A program made the position numbers and the translations under genes. A stretch of 64,000 nt of DNA from the NCBI RefSeq assembly GCF_012516395.1, contig NZ_CP051206.1, forward strand, positions 4,469,334 to 4,533,333. Reading direction: 5' to 3'. The stretch is from Dolichospermum flos-aquae CCAP 1403/13F. Its GTDB lineage: Bacteria > Cyanobacteriota > Cyanobacteriia > Cyanobacteriales > Nostocaceae. The notes under the pieces are model-generated. The model made no database searches and was not told the origin of the DNA. It saw only the letters and a program-made list of their open reading frames with translations. This document shows, piece by piece, positions 28,529 through 38,524 of this stretch (its first letter is position 1; every line of letters starts with the position of its first letter).

Positions 28529-29104
28529 ATGAACATTGAAGAATTTTTTGAATTAAGTGCTGGAAAGTGGTTTTCTCATCGCACTAGTCACCATTTAGCT
28601 TTTAAGCAGTCAGAAGACGGCAAATCAGACATCGTGATTGAGATGTTAGCCGCTGATCATCCAGAAGTAATCAAACTGTGTGAACAGTATGAAATTGCGG
28701 CTCATACAGCTTCCTGTGGGGCGCGAGTTACCTGGAATGGCACAATGGAATGGGACGAAGAAAAACACCAGGGTTCGACCGTTTTAGCCACAGTCCCGAA
28801 TGCAGATAACCCAGATGAAGGTAAATTACTCCGAGAAATGGGTTATGCCGAAAAAGCTCCCGTTGCTGGTAGCTATAAAATCGGTGATGATGGGGCTTTA
28901 ACTCTGATTACTGAGTATGAAACCATGTGGTCTGAAGAAAGGCTATGGTTTGCCAGTCCTAACTTGCGGATGCGAGTAAGTGTTCTGAAGCGGTTTGGTG
29001 GCTTTAGTATGGCTTCCTTCACCTCTGAAATCCGCATGGGTAGCACGGATGCTTCTAAAAAGGCTACGGAAGCCGCTAATTCAATTAACGCACCCACAAA
29101 TTAA
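28529..29104 (+). CDS. cpcS: phycobiliprotein chromophore lyase CpcS/CpeS family
   Basis: Attaches phycocyanobilin to a cysteine (usually Cys84-type) of phycocyanin or allophycocyanin beta/alpha subunits. The 191-residue lipocalin-like protein shows [22 protein letters not shown] at its start (given in parts: [17 protein letters not shown]), [10 protein letters not shown] and a central [17 protein letters not shown], typical of CpcS. It is slightly longer than classical CpcS-I owing to a Ser/Ala-rich tail. Subtype (CpcS-III or CpeS) not decided. Confidence 0.88.
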   Translation: MNIEEFFELSAGKWFSHRTSHHLAFKQSEDGKSDIVIEMLAADHPEVIKLCEQYEIAAHTASCGARVTWNGTMEWDEEKHQGSTVLATVPNADNPDEGKLLREMGYAEKAPVAGSYKIGDDGALTLITEYETMWSEERLWFASPNLRMRVSVLKRFGGFSMASFTSEIRMGSTDASKKATEAANSINAPTN

Positions 29105-29189
29105 AACCTTAAACTACAATATTGAGGCTGGTAATTGATAATTGACAACTATTACCTGCCTCTATATCACGTTTATAGTTAAATTTGTC

Positions 29190-30674
29190 CTAAATCTGCA
29201 ATAAACGAGCTAAGAATTGGGGTAATGGTAAAATAATCAATAACAATAAAGCCATTGACATTAATCCCATAAAATCCCGTTTATTATCTAATTCTGTGAC
29301 ATCATTTAAAGCAGGTTCATCAATTAAGGGAACGAATAATAAAATAATTGCCCACAATAAAAATTCTTCTCTAATAAACGAAAGCATTAATAATAATAAT
29401 CTAGCAATTTGACCAATGAAAACAGCAGTCCGTTGTCCAAACATAGCATGAACAATGTGACCACCATCTAGTTGTCCCACGGGCATCAAATTCAATGCGG
29501 TGACAATTAATCCTAAGAAACCTGCAACTGCAACTGGATGTAAATCAATGGCAGATTTTGCGGTTAATTCACTTCCCAAGGCTAATTTTGAAAGTAAAGC
29601 TAATAAAATCGAATATTGAGGATTAAGTGCATTGGGGTTTAACATTCCGGTTTTTTCCGGTAAAGCTACTATTTCCGAATGAGCTAAACCCCAAATCAAT
29701 AAAGGTATAGTCATCATAAATCCTGCCAATGGTCCAGCAATACTGACATCAAATAAAGCTTTGCGGTGAGGGACAGGACTCCCCATTTTAATAAAAGCAC
29801 CAAATGTTCCTAAGAAATAAGGTATAGGAATAAAATAAGGCAATGTGGAGCGAATTTTATAGAATCTTGCTGTTAAGTAATGACCTAGTTCATGAGTTCC
29901 TAAAATAGTTATTAACCCTAAAGCATAAGGTACACCGTTAAAAAATAATGTCAAATAAGATTCTAGCGAATTGACTTGAAAACCTGCAATTCTCAATCCG
30001 ACAAAGGTAGTGCTAAATAAAGTTGCTACTAATAATAGTAATGCTAACCCTGGTCGAGTAATTTTTTCGGAATCGCGGTGGTTATTTTGTCTAACTACTT
30101 GAGGATTAGGAACTAAAACAAAGAAGGGTTTACCATTTATTCCTTCTTGAAATATGATGAGAAAGCGATCGCCAAATTGTCCTTCAATATTAGCTTTAAT
30201 TTGCTCATAAGCCTCACTAGCCATAGTTCGCAACTGTCCCCGACAAATTACGGCTTGGGGACGATACTCAATATTTTGCACATAATATACAGACCAGGGA
30301 AAACAATTTCGTAGTTGACTTTCTTCTGCTAAATCAATGGGACGGACTGGTACTGTTTCTTGAGCAGAATTATTACTTGCTTGTCCCTGATTTTCTGGAG
30401 ATTGATTTTGTGGATCTACGGGTAATTGCCGACCCCTATTAAACAATAGCCAATATAATAATAAACAACCCCCTGATATCCAGAGAATTAATGCTGATGG
30501 GGGAGCTTGTTTGATCCCATGTACCAGCGTCCAACCAGTCAATACAAATGCCGGTGTCATTAAAACCAACCACAATAACCATATAGGGGTTCTTGTAGCC
30601 CGTGCAACACTGTGCTGCATCATTAAATAAGTCAATGACCCCAAAACGAAAACGAGGAGAAACCAAAATGCCAT
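29190..30674 (-). CDS. site-2-type intramembrane metalloprotease (M50)
   Basis: Multi-spanning zinc protease of 494 residues, resembling the cyanobacterial/plastid EGY type. Two N-terminal membrane segments are followed by a soluble region of about 130 residues. The core has the catalytic HELGHYLTAR in a membrane helix, then PIPYFLGTFGAF, and the third zinc ligand region LMPVGQLDGGHI. Substrate unknown; the related plant proteins act in thylakoid biogenesis and some S2P proteins release anti-sigma factors. Divergently transcribed from the next gene. Confidence 0.88.
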   Translation of the reverse strand: MAFWFLLVFVLGSLTYLMMQHSVARATRTPIWLLWLVLMTPAFVLTGWTLVHGIKQAPPSALILWISGGCLLLYWLLFNRGRQLPVDPQNQSPENQGQASNNSAQETVPVRPIDLAEESQLRNCFPWSVYYVQNIEYRPQAVICRGQLRTMASEAYEQIKANIEGQFGDRFLIIFQEGINGKPFFVLVPNPQVVRQNNHRDSEKITRPGLALLLLVATLFSTTFVGLRIAGFQVNSLESYLTLFFNGVPYALGLITILGTHELGHYLTARFYKIRSTLPYFIPIPYFLGTFGAFIKMGSPVPHRKALFDVSIAGPLAGFMMTIPLLIWGLAHSEIVALPEKTGMLNPNALNPQYSILLALLSKLALGSELTAKSAIDLHPVAVAGFLGLIVTALNLMPVGQLDGGHIVHAMFGQRTAVFIGQIARLLLLMLSFIREEFLLWAIILLFVPLIDEPALNDVTELDNKRDFMGLMSMALLLLIILPLPQFLARLLQI

Positions 30675-30838
30675 ATTATCTTCACTATGTTTGATAGAAT
30701 GCCTTACCTATAATTTCTGTTACAGATTTTGATGACAAATAAGACTGCACGCCTTAATTTTTTAATCACAGTTAATAGTCATGGTAAATACACTGTAACC
30801 TGATTGTTCACCACTTCCGAATTTGAGTTTTTTCATTT

Positions 30839-31591
30839 ATGTCTTCTTTTCCTCAGCAGTCCAGTCATCAGACTAAACAACCACGCTCTATATCCCTAAA
30901 AAGCCCATCAAAGGCGGAAAATCCTTTAGTTTTGACACCCAACAGTATTTTTGCTTTTCCACCTAATCGGGACACTTTAGGAGCAACATCTTACTTCATT
31001 ATTACAAATGCAGGGAATATTCTCATAGATTGCCCAGCTTTAGAACAGATAAACCAGGATTTTTTGTCCTTGCATGGGGGAGTCAAGTGGTTTTTTATCA
31101 GTCATCGTGGTGCTATTGGTAAAGCCGCAGAATATCAGCAAATCTTAAATTGCGAAATTCTCATCCAAGAACAAGAAGCCTATTTATTGCCTGGTTCAAC
31201 TGTCACCACTTTTACTGATGAGTTCACTCTTAATGCCACAACGCAAATAATTTGGACACCAGGCCATTCTCCAGGCTCTTCTTGTCTATACTATCGTGAA
31301 TTTGACGGCGTGTTATTTTCTGGACGGCATTTACTTCCTAACCAGCACGGCGAACCTGTGCCACTACGCACTTCTAAAACTTTTCATTGGCCACGACAAC
31401 TCAAAAGCGTTAAATTATTAAGCGATCGCTTTACACCACAAACCTTAACTTATTTATGCCCCGGAGCTAATACAGGTTATCTCAGGGGTAAACCCTGTAT
31501 AGACCAAGCTTACCAAAAAATCACCAACTTGAATTTAGCAACTTTACGGGAACAGGGAACAGGGAAGGAAATTCTTCCCACTAACCACTGA
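30839..31591 (+). CDS. metallo-beta-lactamase-fold protein with degenerate metal site
   Basis: A 250-residue protein with the MBL fold: SYFIITNAGNILIDCPA, then FFISHRGAIGKAAEYQ where the metal-binding HxHxDH should be, IIWTPGHSPGSSCLYY, and GVLFSGRHLLP where a metal-bridging Asp is expected. The HxHxDH is reduced to SHRGAIGKA and the Asp is replaced by Arg, so catalysis as a binuclear hydrolase is doubtful. I believe related cyanobacterial proteins share this form, which would make it a lineage-specific change and not decay. Function unknown. Confidence 0.8.
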   Translation: MSSFPQQSSHQTKQPRSISLKSPSKAENPLVLTPNSIFAFPPNRDTLGATSYFIITNAGNILIDCPALEQINQDFLSLHGGVKWFFISHRGAIGKAAEYQQILNCEILIQEQEAYLLPGSTVTTFTDEFTLNATTQIIWTPGHSPGSSCLYYREFDGVLFSGRHLLPNQHGEPVPLRTSKTFHWPRQLKSVKLLSDRFTPQTLTYLCPGANTGYLRGKPCIDQAYQKITNLNLATLREQGTGKEILPTNH

Positions 31592-31596
31592 CAACT

Positions 31597-31669
31597 GTAC
31601 GGGCGAAGCATTTGCAGAACTATTTTTGGCAATGACCGATAATTTATCTTCCAAATGCTTCGCCCCTAC
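31597..31669. repeat. one copy of GGGCGAAGCATTTGGA palindromic element
   Basis: A 73-bp unit in the same orientation as those at 4470, starting six bases after the MBL-fold stop codon. One mismatch (gcatttgcag) weakens the outer stem. It lies between two converging genes and may act as a terminator hairpin. Confidence 0.88.
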
Positions 31670-31686
31670 TGACAACTGACAACTAA

Positions 31687-32934
31687 CTAATGACCCATTA
31701 CCAATTTTTTACTCAAAAGTTCGATAGCCGCTTGATATTGAACATCTGCCTTTGTGCCGATTTGTTCACGGTTAAGTGATGTTTGGGGAATAATTTGATC
31801 TGGCTTAATTCCCAACTTATTAATATCTCGATGGTTAGGAGTTTCATATTTAGCAATTGTCACCGCCAAACCAGAACCGTCCGATAATTCAAACAAAGAT
31901 TGAATTAAGCCCTTCCCAAAAGTCGTTTCCCCGACTAATTGGGCGCGATGATTATCTTGTAAAGCACCTGCGAGGATTTCGCTGGCGCTGGCAGTTCCTT
32001 GATTAACGATAATTACTAAAGGATCTGTGGTTAAGGCTGGACCAAAGGCTTCGTAAGTTCCCTGAATGCCTTGACGGTTGGCAGTGTAAACGATTGTGCC
32101 AGAGTCTAACCATAAACGAGCAATTTCAATTCCCGCTTGTAAGAGTCCACCCGGATTATTTCTTAAATCAAGAATATAGGCAGACGCGCCTTTTTTTTCT
32201 AGAATAGAAATAGCGTGTGCCAACTCAGTAACGGCATTGGCACTAAATTGACTCAGGGACAAATAACCAATCTTGGTTCCTTCCGGGGATAATCGTAAGT
32301 CAGAGACAACAGGATTAAGAGCAATGCGATCGCGCACCAAGATAACTTCCCGGTCCTTTTCTCCTTCCCTGCCAATTAAAAGCGTAACAACGCTGCCCCT
32401 TGATCCACGCATTCGTGCCGCAGCCTCATCAAGAGTCAAATTCTCTGTAGATAAACCCTCAATCTTCAAAATGCGATCGCGTGGTTTTAAATCCGCTTTG
32501 TCGGCTGGAGAATCTTCAATAGGTGTAATTACCTCCAAACCACCACGTGGATTGAGAGTAATTTGTAAACCCACCCCAGTTAATTCTCCAGCAGTGCTAA
32601 CTTGCAAACTGCGATACTTCTCAGGCTCAAGAAACCGGGTAAAAGGATCATCCAGGCTCTTCAGCATAGACTGAATAGTAGAATAAGCTGCTTCATGGTT
32701 GGCAAAGTTGCCTTTTAACGCCTTTTGTCGCACATCAAGCCAGCTTTGATGGTTAAAAGTCCCATCTAAATAAGAGCGATTAACAATTCGCCACACTTCA
32801 TAAACTAGCTTCTGTTCTGGGGTCAAAGCTGAAGCCGGAGGAACATATCCTGTCAACACCAAACCAAAAAGCAATAGTAGTAAACATCCTAGCCGCCAAA
32901 ACCGTTTGTGAATGAACCCTAATTTCAGTGCCAT
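31687..32934 (-). CDS. C-terminal processing peptidase (S41)
   Basis: A 415-residue Ctp protease with an N-terminal signal/anchor (about residues 13-36), a PDZ domain (TGVGLQITLNPRGGLEVITP, DRILKIEG) and the S41 catalytic core. The serine lies in GTASASEILAGALQDN and the lysine in TFGKGLIQS. Family members (CtpA, CtpB, CtpC) act in the lumen or periplasm; CtpA trims the photosystem II D1 precursor. Which paralogue this is cannot be settled by eye. It is transcribed divergently from petB. Confidence 0.92.
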   Translation of the reverse strand: MALKLGFIHKRFWRLGCLLLLLFGLVLTGYVPPASALTPEQKLVYEVWRIVNRSYLDGTFNHQSWLDVRQKALKGNFANHEAAYSTIQSMLKSLDDPFTRFLEPEKYRSLQVSTAGELTGVGLQITLNPRGGLEVITPIEDSPADKADLKPRDRILKIEGLSTENLTLDEAAARMRGSRGSVVTLLIGREGEKDREVILVRDRIALNPVVSDLRLSPEGTKIGYLSLSQFSANAVTELAHAISILEKKGASAYILDLRNNPGGLLQAGIEIARLWLDSGTIVYTANRQGIQGTYEAFGPALTTDPLVIIVNQGTASASEILAGALQDNHRAQLVGETTFGKGLIQSLFELSDGSGLAVTIAKYETPNHRDINKLGIKPDQIIPQTSLNREQIGTKADVQYQAAIELLSKKLVMGH

Positions 32935-33327
32935 CTCAGACTCAAATTCCCTAAAACTTTCTGTAATGATCAGTTGCTGATGAAATCTATCTCTCGACTA
33001 TGTTACTTTTTTTATAGAAGAAGTGCATTCTTCTCATAAACTTGCTAGTCCAAATTTGTGAGATGTCCATTCTTCCTGATCAACGATAAAATCATCTTTG
33101 GGGTCAACATAGTTAACGTTGGCTCGTAAAGACAAGATACAGGAAGATTTCTCAAAAATAGGGTGAGTTACACCCGAATTTACGCTCGTGGACAAATAGA
33201 AGCCCATTCTCTTGGATGAAGCGAGAAGCGAACCCTCTAACTGAGGTTAGTTGAATAGTCACTCATGACTAAGCTTCGCATCACAAAACTTATCAACCGC
33301 AATCTATTTTTAGGAACTTAGGATTGT
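32935..33327. other. ctp-petB divergent leader region
   Basis: A 393-base gene-free stretch between divergent ctp and petB. It contains several short inverted repeats (for example cttctc...gagaag near 33197-33227) and presumably the petBD promoter and leader. No recognisable riboswitch or coding sequence. Confidence 0.5.
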
Positions 33328-33975
33328 ATGGCTAACGTTTATGACTGGTTTGAGGAACGCTTGGATCTCCAAGAAATTGCTGATGATATCACCACCAAAT
33401 ACGTACCTCCCCACGTTAACATCTTCTACTGTTTAGGTGGAATTACCCTAGTATGCTTCCTGATTCAGTTCGCCACTGGATTTGCGATGACATTCTACTA
33501 CAAACCTACAGTTGCTGAAGCTTTCTCCTCTGTCGAGTACATCATGAATGAAGTCAACTTCGGTTGGTTAATTCGCTCCATTCACCGCTGGTCAGCCAGC
33601 ATGATGGTATTAATGATGATTCTCCACACCTTCCGCGTTTATCTAACTGGTGGCTTCAAAAAGCCCCGCGAATTAACCTGGATCAGTGGTGTTATCCTCG
33701 CAGTTATCACCGTTTCCTTCGGTGTAACAGGCTACTCTCTGCCTTGGGATCAAGTTGGTTACTGGGCTGTAAAAATTGTTAGTGGTGTACCAGAAGCCAT
33801 TCCCGTAGTCGGCGTTCTCATCTCCGATTTACTCCGTGGTGGTTCTAGTGTTGGTCAAGCTACACTTACCCGCTACTATAGCGCTCACACCTTCGTTCTT
33901 CCTTGGTTAATTGCCGTCTTCATGTTGTTCCACTTCCTGATGATTCGCAAACAAGGTATTTCTGGACCTTTGTAA
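33328..33975 (+). CDS. petB: cytochrome b6
   Basis: Core transmembrane haem protein of the cytochrome b6f complex in the thylakoid. The 215-residue length is exactly typical. It starts [12 protein letters not shown], has the paired haem-ligand histidines in [10 protein letters not shown] and [11 protein letters not shown] (first two ligands) and [10 protein letters not shown] / [14 protein letters not shown] at the end, with the c-type haem cysteine in FYCLGG. petD follows 182 bases downstream. Confidence 0.98.
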   Translation: MANVYDWFEERLDLQEIADDITTKYVPPHVNIFYCLGGITLVCFLIQFATGFAMTFYYKPTVAEAFSSVEYIMNEVNFGWLIRSIHRWSASMMVLMMILHTFRVYLTGGFKKPRELTWISGVILAVITVSFGVTGYSLPWDQVGYWAVKIVSGVPEAIPVVGVLISDLLRGGSSVGQATLTRYYSAHTFVLPWLIAVFMLFHFLMIRKQGISGPL

Positions 33976-34157
33976 TCAAAGTTATTAGCAAATAGGCAAA
34001 ACTTGTGTTTCCAGATCATCGTAGTTTGTTTTAAACTAAAGAGAAAATAACTTGTAAGTTGTAGACATAAACTACCATCGGAAACTTGAGCTAGTTGTAT
34101 TGTTGATAGCTTTCACCAATTCTTTAACTTCACTTCAGTCGGAGAGCGAATTTAAAA

Positions 34158-34640
34158 ATGTCAACGCAAAAAAAACCGGATCTGAGCGATCCCAAATTGA
34201 GAGCTAAACTTGCCCAAGGCATGGGTCACAATTACTATGGTGAACCTGCTTGGCCCAACGATTTGCTCTATATATTCCCAGTCGTCATTATGGGTTCTTT
34301 CGCCTGTATTGTGGCTCTAGCAACTCTAGATCCCGCGATGATCGGTGAACCAGCCAATCCTTTCGCTACTCCTTTGGAAATTTTGCCAGAGTGGTACTTA
34401 TATCCTGTATTCCAGATTCTCCGCTCATTACCTAGTAAACTATTAGGTGTATTAGCAATGGCTGCTGTCCCCTTGGGACTAATTCTCGTTCCTTTCTTGG
34501 AAAACGTGAATAAGTTTCAAAACCCCTTCCGTCGCCCTGTAGCAACAACAGTATTTCTTTTTGGGACTCTTGTTACCCTGTGGCTAGGTATTGGTGCTGC
34601 ACTCCCATTAGACAAATCCTTAACTTTAGGATTGTTCTAA
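34158..34640 (+). CDS. petD: cytochrome b6f complex subunit IV
   Basis: The 160-residue three-helix partner of cytochrome b6, which together correspond to mitochondrial cytochrome b. Start [15 protein letters not shown], the Qo-site motif PEWY ([15 protein letters not shown]) and the C-terminal [14 protein letters not shown] are standard. Usually co-transcribed with petB; petC and petA are not in this window. Confidence 0.98.
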   Translation: MSTQKKPDLSDPKLRAKLAQGMGHNYYGEPAWPNDLLYIFPVVIMGSFACIVALATLDPAMIGEPANPFATPLEILPEWYLYPVFQILRSLPSKLLGVLAMAAVPLGLILVPFLENVNKFQNPFRRPVATTVFLFGTLVTLWLGIGAALPLDKSLTLGLF

Positions 34641-34980
34641 GATAGTTCAGTCAAAACTAAATCCAGTAACGTCTGTAATTTTCAAGAGCATATACGGGAT
34701 AATATCTGACAAACAACTAGTACAATACGGCGTAAGTTAAGCAACCATTAAAAATCCCTGAAAAGCTTATACCATCTGCTTTTTAATTTTTAATTGTTAA
34801 TTTTTAATTCCGCCCTGCGGTACTAGCCGTAAATCTTTTATGGTCTACTTGTTACTGATATTTCAAAAGAGATATGCTTTTGAAGATCAACAGACGTTAA
34901 CTAAATTCCTAAATGTGAAATTATCAAATCACAAAAAAACGCAAATACTTTTCAATTACTTTCTATTCAAGTCACGGTCA
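34641..34980. other. petD downstream gap
   Basis: A 340-base stretch without a convincing gene. It includes a common AT-rich repeat (tttttaatttttaattgtta, then atttttaattccgccctgcgg). The open frame from 34840 only extends the anti-sigma gene upstream and lacks family similarity. Confidence 0.5.
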
Positions 34981-35424
34981 ATGCTTAGCATAGTGCAGCA
35001 AGACCATCAAACGGTAAAGAGCGATCTTAAACTCTTGATCCAAGTACAACAATGGTTTGAAGAATTCTGTGAGCGATATTTACCTAAATATGGCTGGTCA
35101 GATACCCAAGTTTATTGTCTTAACCTAGCATTAGCAGAAGGCTTTACCAACGCAGTTCGTCATGCTCATCATGCTTTACCACCGGAAACAACTATAGAAA
35201 TTCAAGTCAGTTTATGGATTGATAAACTGGAAATAAGAATTTGGGATTATGGAAAACCATTTAATCCTGACGTGATCACTGAGCCAGAACCGGGGACTCT
35301 GCAAGTAGGTGGATATGGGTGGTTTTTACTCCGCCGTTTGGCAGATAAAGTAGTCTATGAACGTGATTCAGATACTAGAAATTGCCTGTTAATTGTTAAA
35401 TATTGTTTAGAAGGACAACATTAA
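34981..35424 (+). CDS. RsbW-like anti-sigma factor / ATP-binding protein
   Basis: A 147-residue HATPase-fold protein of the RsbW/SpoIIAB group. The N box is LALAEGFTNAVRHAHHAL and the G1 box is IWDYGKPFNP, followed by GGYGWFLLRRLADKV. Family members phosphorylate anti-anti-sigma proteins or bind sigma factors. ATG 34981 is preferred to the upstream frame from 34840, whose 47 extra residues look random. No partner STAS protein is adjacent. Confidence 0.85.
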   Translation: MLSIVQQDHQTVKSDLKLLIQVQQWFEEFCERYLPKYGWSDTQVYCLNLALAEGFTNAVRHAHHALPPETTIEIQVSLWIDKLEIRIWDYGKPFNPDVITEPEPGTLQVGGYGWFLLRRLADKVVYERDSDTRNCLLIVKYCLEGQH

Positions 35425-35716
35425 GAATCAGCACCGCCAAGGGGAAGTTAAAAGTCAAAATGATGACAGTTTGGGGTTATTGTCTGATATTTCTGGTGAT
35501 CAGACGCAACGAAAGCAATTTTCTTCCGCATCAAAAATAATATTTAAAGAAGAATTAATATTTCATGATCGTCTAGCTGATTTTTGCATAATAACCTCGC
35601 AAGCAAACTTGAGGATTGTATATTTAGAAGCAATGGCTGATGAAATACCTGTATTACTGGGGGATAACCCAGGACTAAACTCGCTATCCTAGAGTCAATA
35701 GCACAAAGAAAGAGAC

Positions 35717-36088
35717 ATGACCTTTAAAAACTTGCAATTCAATTTTGAAAAGATCCGCCCTTGGTTGACCCTGTTAGCAATCGCCTGGCTATTAGCATCA
35801 TTGGGATTAGGCTGGTTAGTTAATTCTTTAGTAATTATTTTGGGGTTATTGTTTTTTTTACCTGTGGTAGCATTCTTGGGGTTTCGTTGGTGGTTAGCAA
35901 AAAATCTAGTTACTAACCAGTGTCCCGTATGTGGATATGAATTAACAGGGGTAAATAATAGCCAAGTACAATGTGTTAACTGCGGTGAACAACTATTAGT
36001 TAAAAACTTTCAATTCCAACGCTTCACACCGGAAGGAACAATTGATGTGACAGCGGTTGAAGTTCAAGCCCAATCACTGGAAGATTAG
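35717..36088 (+). CDS. small membrane protein with zinc ribbon
   Basis: A 123-residue protein with two N-terminal membrane helices (about residues 17-57) followed by a zinc ribbon, CPVCGYEL and CVNCGEQL (four cysteines, 19 residues between pairs). A C-terminal stretch reads FTPEGTIDVTAVEV. It does not match a named family I know; the layout occurs in hypothetical cyanobacterial proteins. The gap before it (35425-35716) has no convincing gene. Confidence 0.7.
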   Translation: MTFKNLQFNFEKIRPWLTLLAIAWLLASLGLGWLVNSLVIILGLLFFLPVVAFLGFRWWLAKNLVTNQCPVCGYELTGVNNSQVQCVNCGEQLLVKNFQFQRFTPEGTIDVTAVEVQAQSLED

Positions 36089-36100
36089 CACCGCAAGGCG

Positions 36101-36133
36101 GAAGTCAAAAGTCAAAAGTCAAAAGTCAAAAGT
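36101..36133. repeat. heptameric repeat (AAGTCAA)n
   Basis: About four copies of gtcaaaa/aagtcaa in tandem after the zinc-ribbon gene, preceded by caccgcaaggcggaag. A similar leader (caccgccaaggggaagttaaa) follows the anti-sigma gene at 35432. STRR-type sequence. Confidence 0.8.
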
Positions 36134-36224
36134 AAGATGGAGTAAGATTTTTGGCGATTGGGAATGGTTGTCTCATTTACGCCGCAGTGTATTAGTAAGT
36201 TGTCGGTTGTCGGTTGGAATCTAT

Positions 36225-36746
36225 CTAGAAGGGTGAACTCATGAAAGTTGCCCATTGATCTAGATTTTTGAAAAAATGTGGTTGTTGTAGTTCAGAAAGC
36301 CAAAGAATCAAGGCATCCTCATTGTTATCTTTGTAATAACCCCGTCGTTTTCCCGCAGTTTTGAAACCAAACTTTTGATACAAAGAAATAGCAACGTAGT
36401 TAGAATCGCGGACTTCGAGGGTAGCTCTTTCCAAACCAAGATCAGCCGCAGTTTGCAGAAGGGAATATAATAAGGCTTTTCCTAGCCCTTGACCATGATA
36501 TTGGGGATGAACTGCCAAAATTGTAATGTGTGCTTCTTCTAGAATTGACCAAAAGCACCCCATTCCCAAGAGTTCAGAATGATTAAAAGGGGAAAATAAA
36601 CCCAAAAAATGACTATTAGGACTTTCTAACTCCCGCAGGTAGCCTTCCATAGTCCATAAACCATCAAAACAAGCTTTATCTAGTTCTAATAGTTCAGTTA
36701 AATTATCTGTGGTTAAAGATTGAATTTTTAAGTCGGATGAAATCAC
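36225..36746 (-). CDS. rimI: ribosomal-protein-alanine N-acetyltransferase
   Basis: GNAT-family acetyltransferase of RimI type, which acetylates the N-terminus of ribosomal protein S18. Seen: acceptor-site region CFDGLWTMEGYLREL, acetyl-CoA loop VHPQYHGQGLGKALL, and C-terminal LEVRDSNYVAISLYQKFGFKTAGKRRGYY. The start is uncertain: GTG 36746 (173 residues) fits family length, whereas TTG 36779 lies inside a taccaattaccaatt-type repeat. Confidence 0.88.
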   Translation of the reverse strand: MISSDLKIQSLTTDNLTELLELDKACFDGLWTMEGYLRELESPNSHFLGLFSPFNHSELLGMGCFWSILEEAHITILAVHPQYHGQGLGKALLYSLLQTAADLGLERATLEVRDSNYVAISLYQKFGFKTAGKRRGYYKDNNEDALILWLSELQQPHFFKNLDQWATFMSSPF

Positions 36747-36871
36747 AATTTTTGAGGATTGAGGAAGGTTAATTACCAATTACCAATTATCCATTACCAA
36801 TGAGAGGTTAAACTGGAAATCAGGACATATACTCATGGCCTGATTTTTCACAAAGACAACTCTTATTAGTT

Positions 36872-38284
36872 ATGGTATCGACTTACCCCGTCGAATTTCA
36901 ACTTTCTGGCCGTCAATATTTACAGTCAACAACTGGTGACAGTGCTGATATTTCTCCTAACCAACAACTCTTACCTTTGACAGCAAGAGTTAATGATCAT
37001 GATCATCTGGAAATCGGTGGGTGTGATGTCACAACCCTAGTTGAACAGTTTGCTTCACCTTTATATATTTTAGATGAGGAAACCCTGCGGACAGCTTGTA
37101 GGCAATATCGAGATACCTTTAAGGAATATTACCAGGGAGAATCTCAGGTACTTTATGCTTCTAAGGCATGGAATTGTTTAGCTGTTTGTGCCATTGTTGC
37201 CTCAGAAGGGTTAGGAATTGATGTAGTATCCGGTGGCGAACTTTATACTGCGCTGAATGCGGGTATGAGTCCTGATAAGATTTACTTACATGGAAATAAC
37301 AAATCTCATGATGAGTTAGTTTTAGCGATTCAGTCTGGATGTACTATTGTAGCGGATAACTGGCATGAATTAGATCTGCTGGTGAAGATAGCAGGGGAGA
37401 ACACAGAAAATTCTGATCTTTCACCCATTCGGATTATGCTACGCTTAACTCCCGGGATAGAATGCCATACTCACGAATATATTCGTACTGGACACTTAGA
37501 TAGTAAATTTGGTTTTGATCCCCATGGTTTACAAGAAGTATTTGCTTTTGTAAGTAAGCAGCCTAGTTTAAACTGTGTGGGGTTACACGCTCATATTGGT
37601 TCACAAATTTTTGAACGTCAACCACATAGAGATTTAGCTGCTGTGATGGTGCAGTGGTTAAGAGATGCGGCTAAACATGGATTAAAGGTGACAGAATTAA
37701 ATGTTGGTGGTGGTTTAGGGATTAGATATACAGAATCTGATGATCCACCAAGCATTGTGGAATGGTCTAAGGCGATTTGTGAGGTTGTACAAACTGCTTG
37801 TATCTCGGAAAATCTGCCTTTACCAAAGTTACTCTGTGAACCAGGGCGATCGCTCATAGCCACATCTTGCGTCACTGCTTATACTGTTGGTGCTACGAAG
37901 GTTATTCCCGAAATTCGCACCTACGTAGCGATTGATGGCGGAATGTCCGATAATCCCCGCCCTATCACCTACCAATCAGTTTATCGGGTAGTAGTTGCTA
38001 ATAAAATATCTACCCCCTGCACTGAAACGGTCACATTAGCTGGTAAACACTGCGAATCAGGGGATATTCTGATTAAAAATGCCCAACTACCAAAAACTGA
38101 AGCAAATGATATTCTCGTAGTTATGGGAACTGGTGCGTACAATTACAGTATGGCATCTAATTACAATCGTCTCCCCCGACCGGCAGCAGTTGTAGTGGCA
38201 AATGGTGAAGCAAATTTAATTTTGCAGCGCGAAACTTATCAAGATTTGATTCGACAAGATTGCCTACCGGAAAGACTTAAATAG
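36872..38284 (+). CDS. lysA: diaminopimelate decarboxylase
   Basis: PLP enzyme converting meso-diaminopimelate to lysine. The 470-residue protein has the PLP lysine in YASKAWNCLAV (about residue 96), the GIDVVSGGELYTAL segment, HAHIGSQ, GGGLGIRY, and CEPGRSLIA. An N-terminal extension of about 40 residues ahead of the fold is seen also in other cyanobacterial LysA. Monocistronic; a MITE lies 31 bases downstream. Confidence 0.96.
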   Translation: MVSTYPVEFQLSGRQYLQSTTGDSADISPNQQLLPLTARVNDHDHLEIGGCDVTTLVEQFASPLYILDEETLRTACRQYRDTFKEYYQGESQVLYASKAWNCLAVCAIVASEGLGIDVVSGGELYTALNAGMSPDKIYLHGNNKSHDELVLAIQSGCTIVADNWHELDLLVKIAGENTENSDLSPIRIMLRLTPGIECHTHEYIRTGHLDSKFGFDPHGLQEVFAFVSKQPSLNCVGLHAHIGSQIFERQPHRDLAAVMVQWLRDAAKHGLKVTELNVGGGLGIRYTESDDPPSIVEWSKAICEVVQTACISENLPLPKLLCEPGRSLIATSCVTAYTVGATKVIPEIRTYVAIDGGMSDNPRPITYQSVYRVVVANKISTPCTETVTLAGKHCESGDILIKNAQLPKTEANDILVVMGTGAYNYSMASNYNRLPRPAAVVVANGEANLILQRETYQDLIRQDCLPERLK

Positions 38285-38315
38285 TCATTAGTCCTTGGTC
38301 ATTAGTCATTAGCTA

Positions 38316-38480
38316 AGAGGTTGTTTGAAAAGTATTAGATGAAACCAATAATTTCCAAAAACCTAACCCCCCAGCCCCCCTTCCCTGCGAGGGAATGGGG
38401 GTTTCAAAGCCTCTCCCCGACGCGGGGAGAGGTTTGGAGAGGGGTTTATTTATACATTAAAAACTTTTCAAACATCCTCT
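38316..38480. repeat. 165-bp inverted-repeat element with AGAGGTTGTTTGAAAAGT ends
   Basis: Second member of the family seen at 14400-14606; ends AGAGGTTGTTTGAAAAGT and ACTTTTCAAACATCCTCT. Its interior again carries ctctcccc...ggggagagg stems but is about 40 bases shorter. It lies between lysA and the structured element at 38525. Confidence 0.85.
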
Positions 38481-38524
38481 AAGAACCAATGACTAATGAC
38501 TAAGAATCCAGATGTCTTGACACT

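Noticed and set aside
35471-35692. 73-codon frame between the anti-sigma and zinc-ribbon genes
   Set aside because: TTG start within STRR-like sequence, no recognisable features; too weak to list as a gene.
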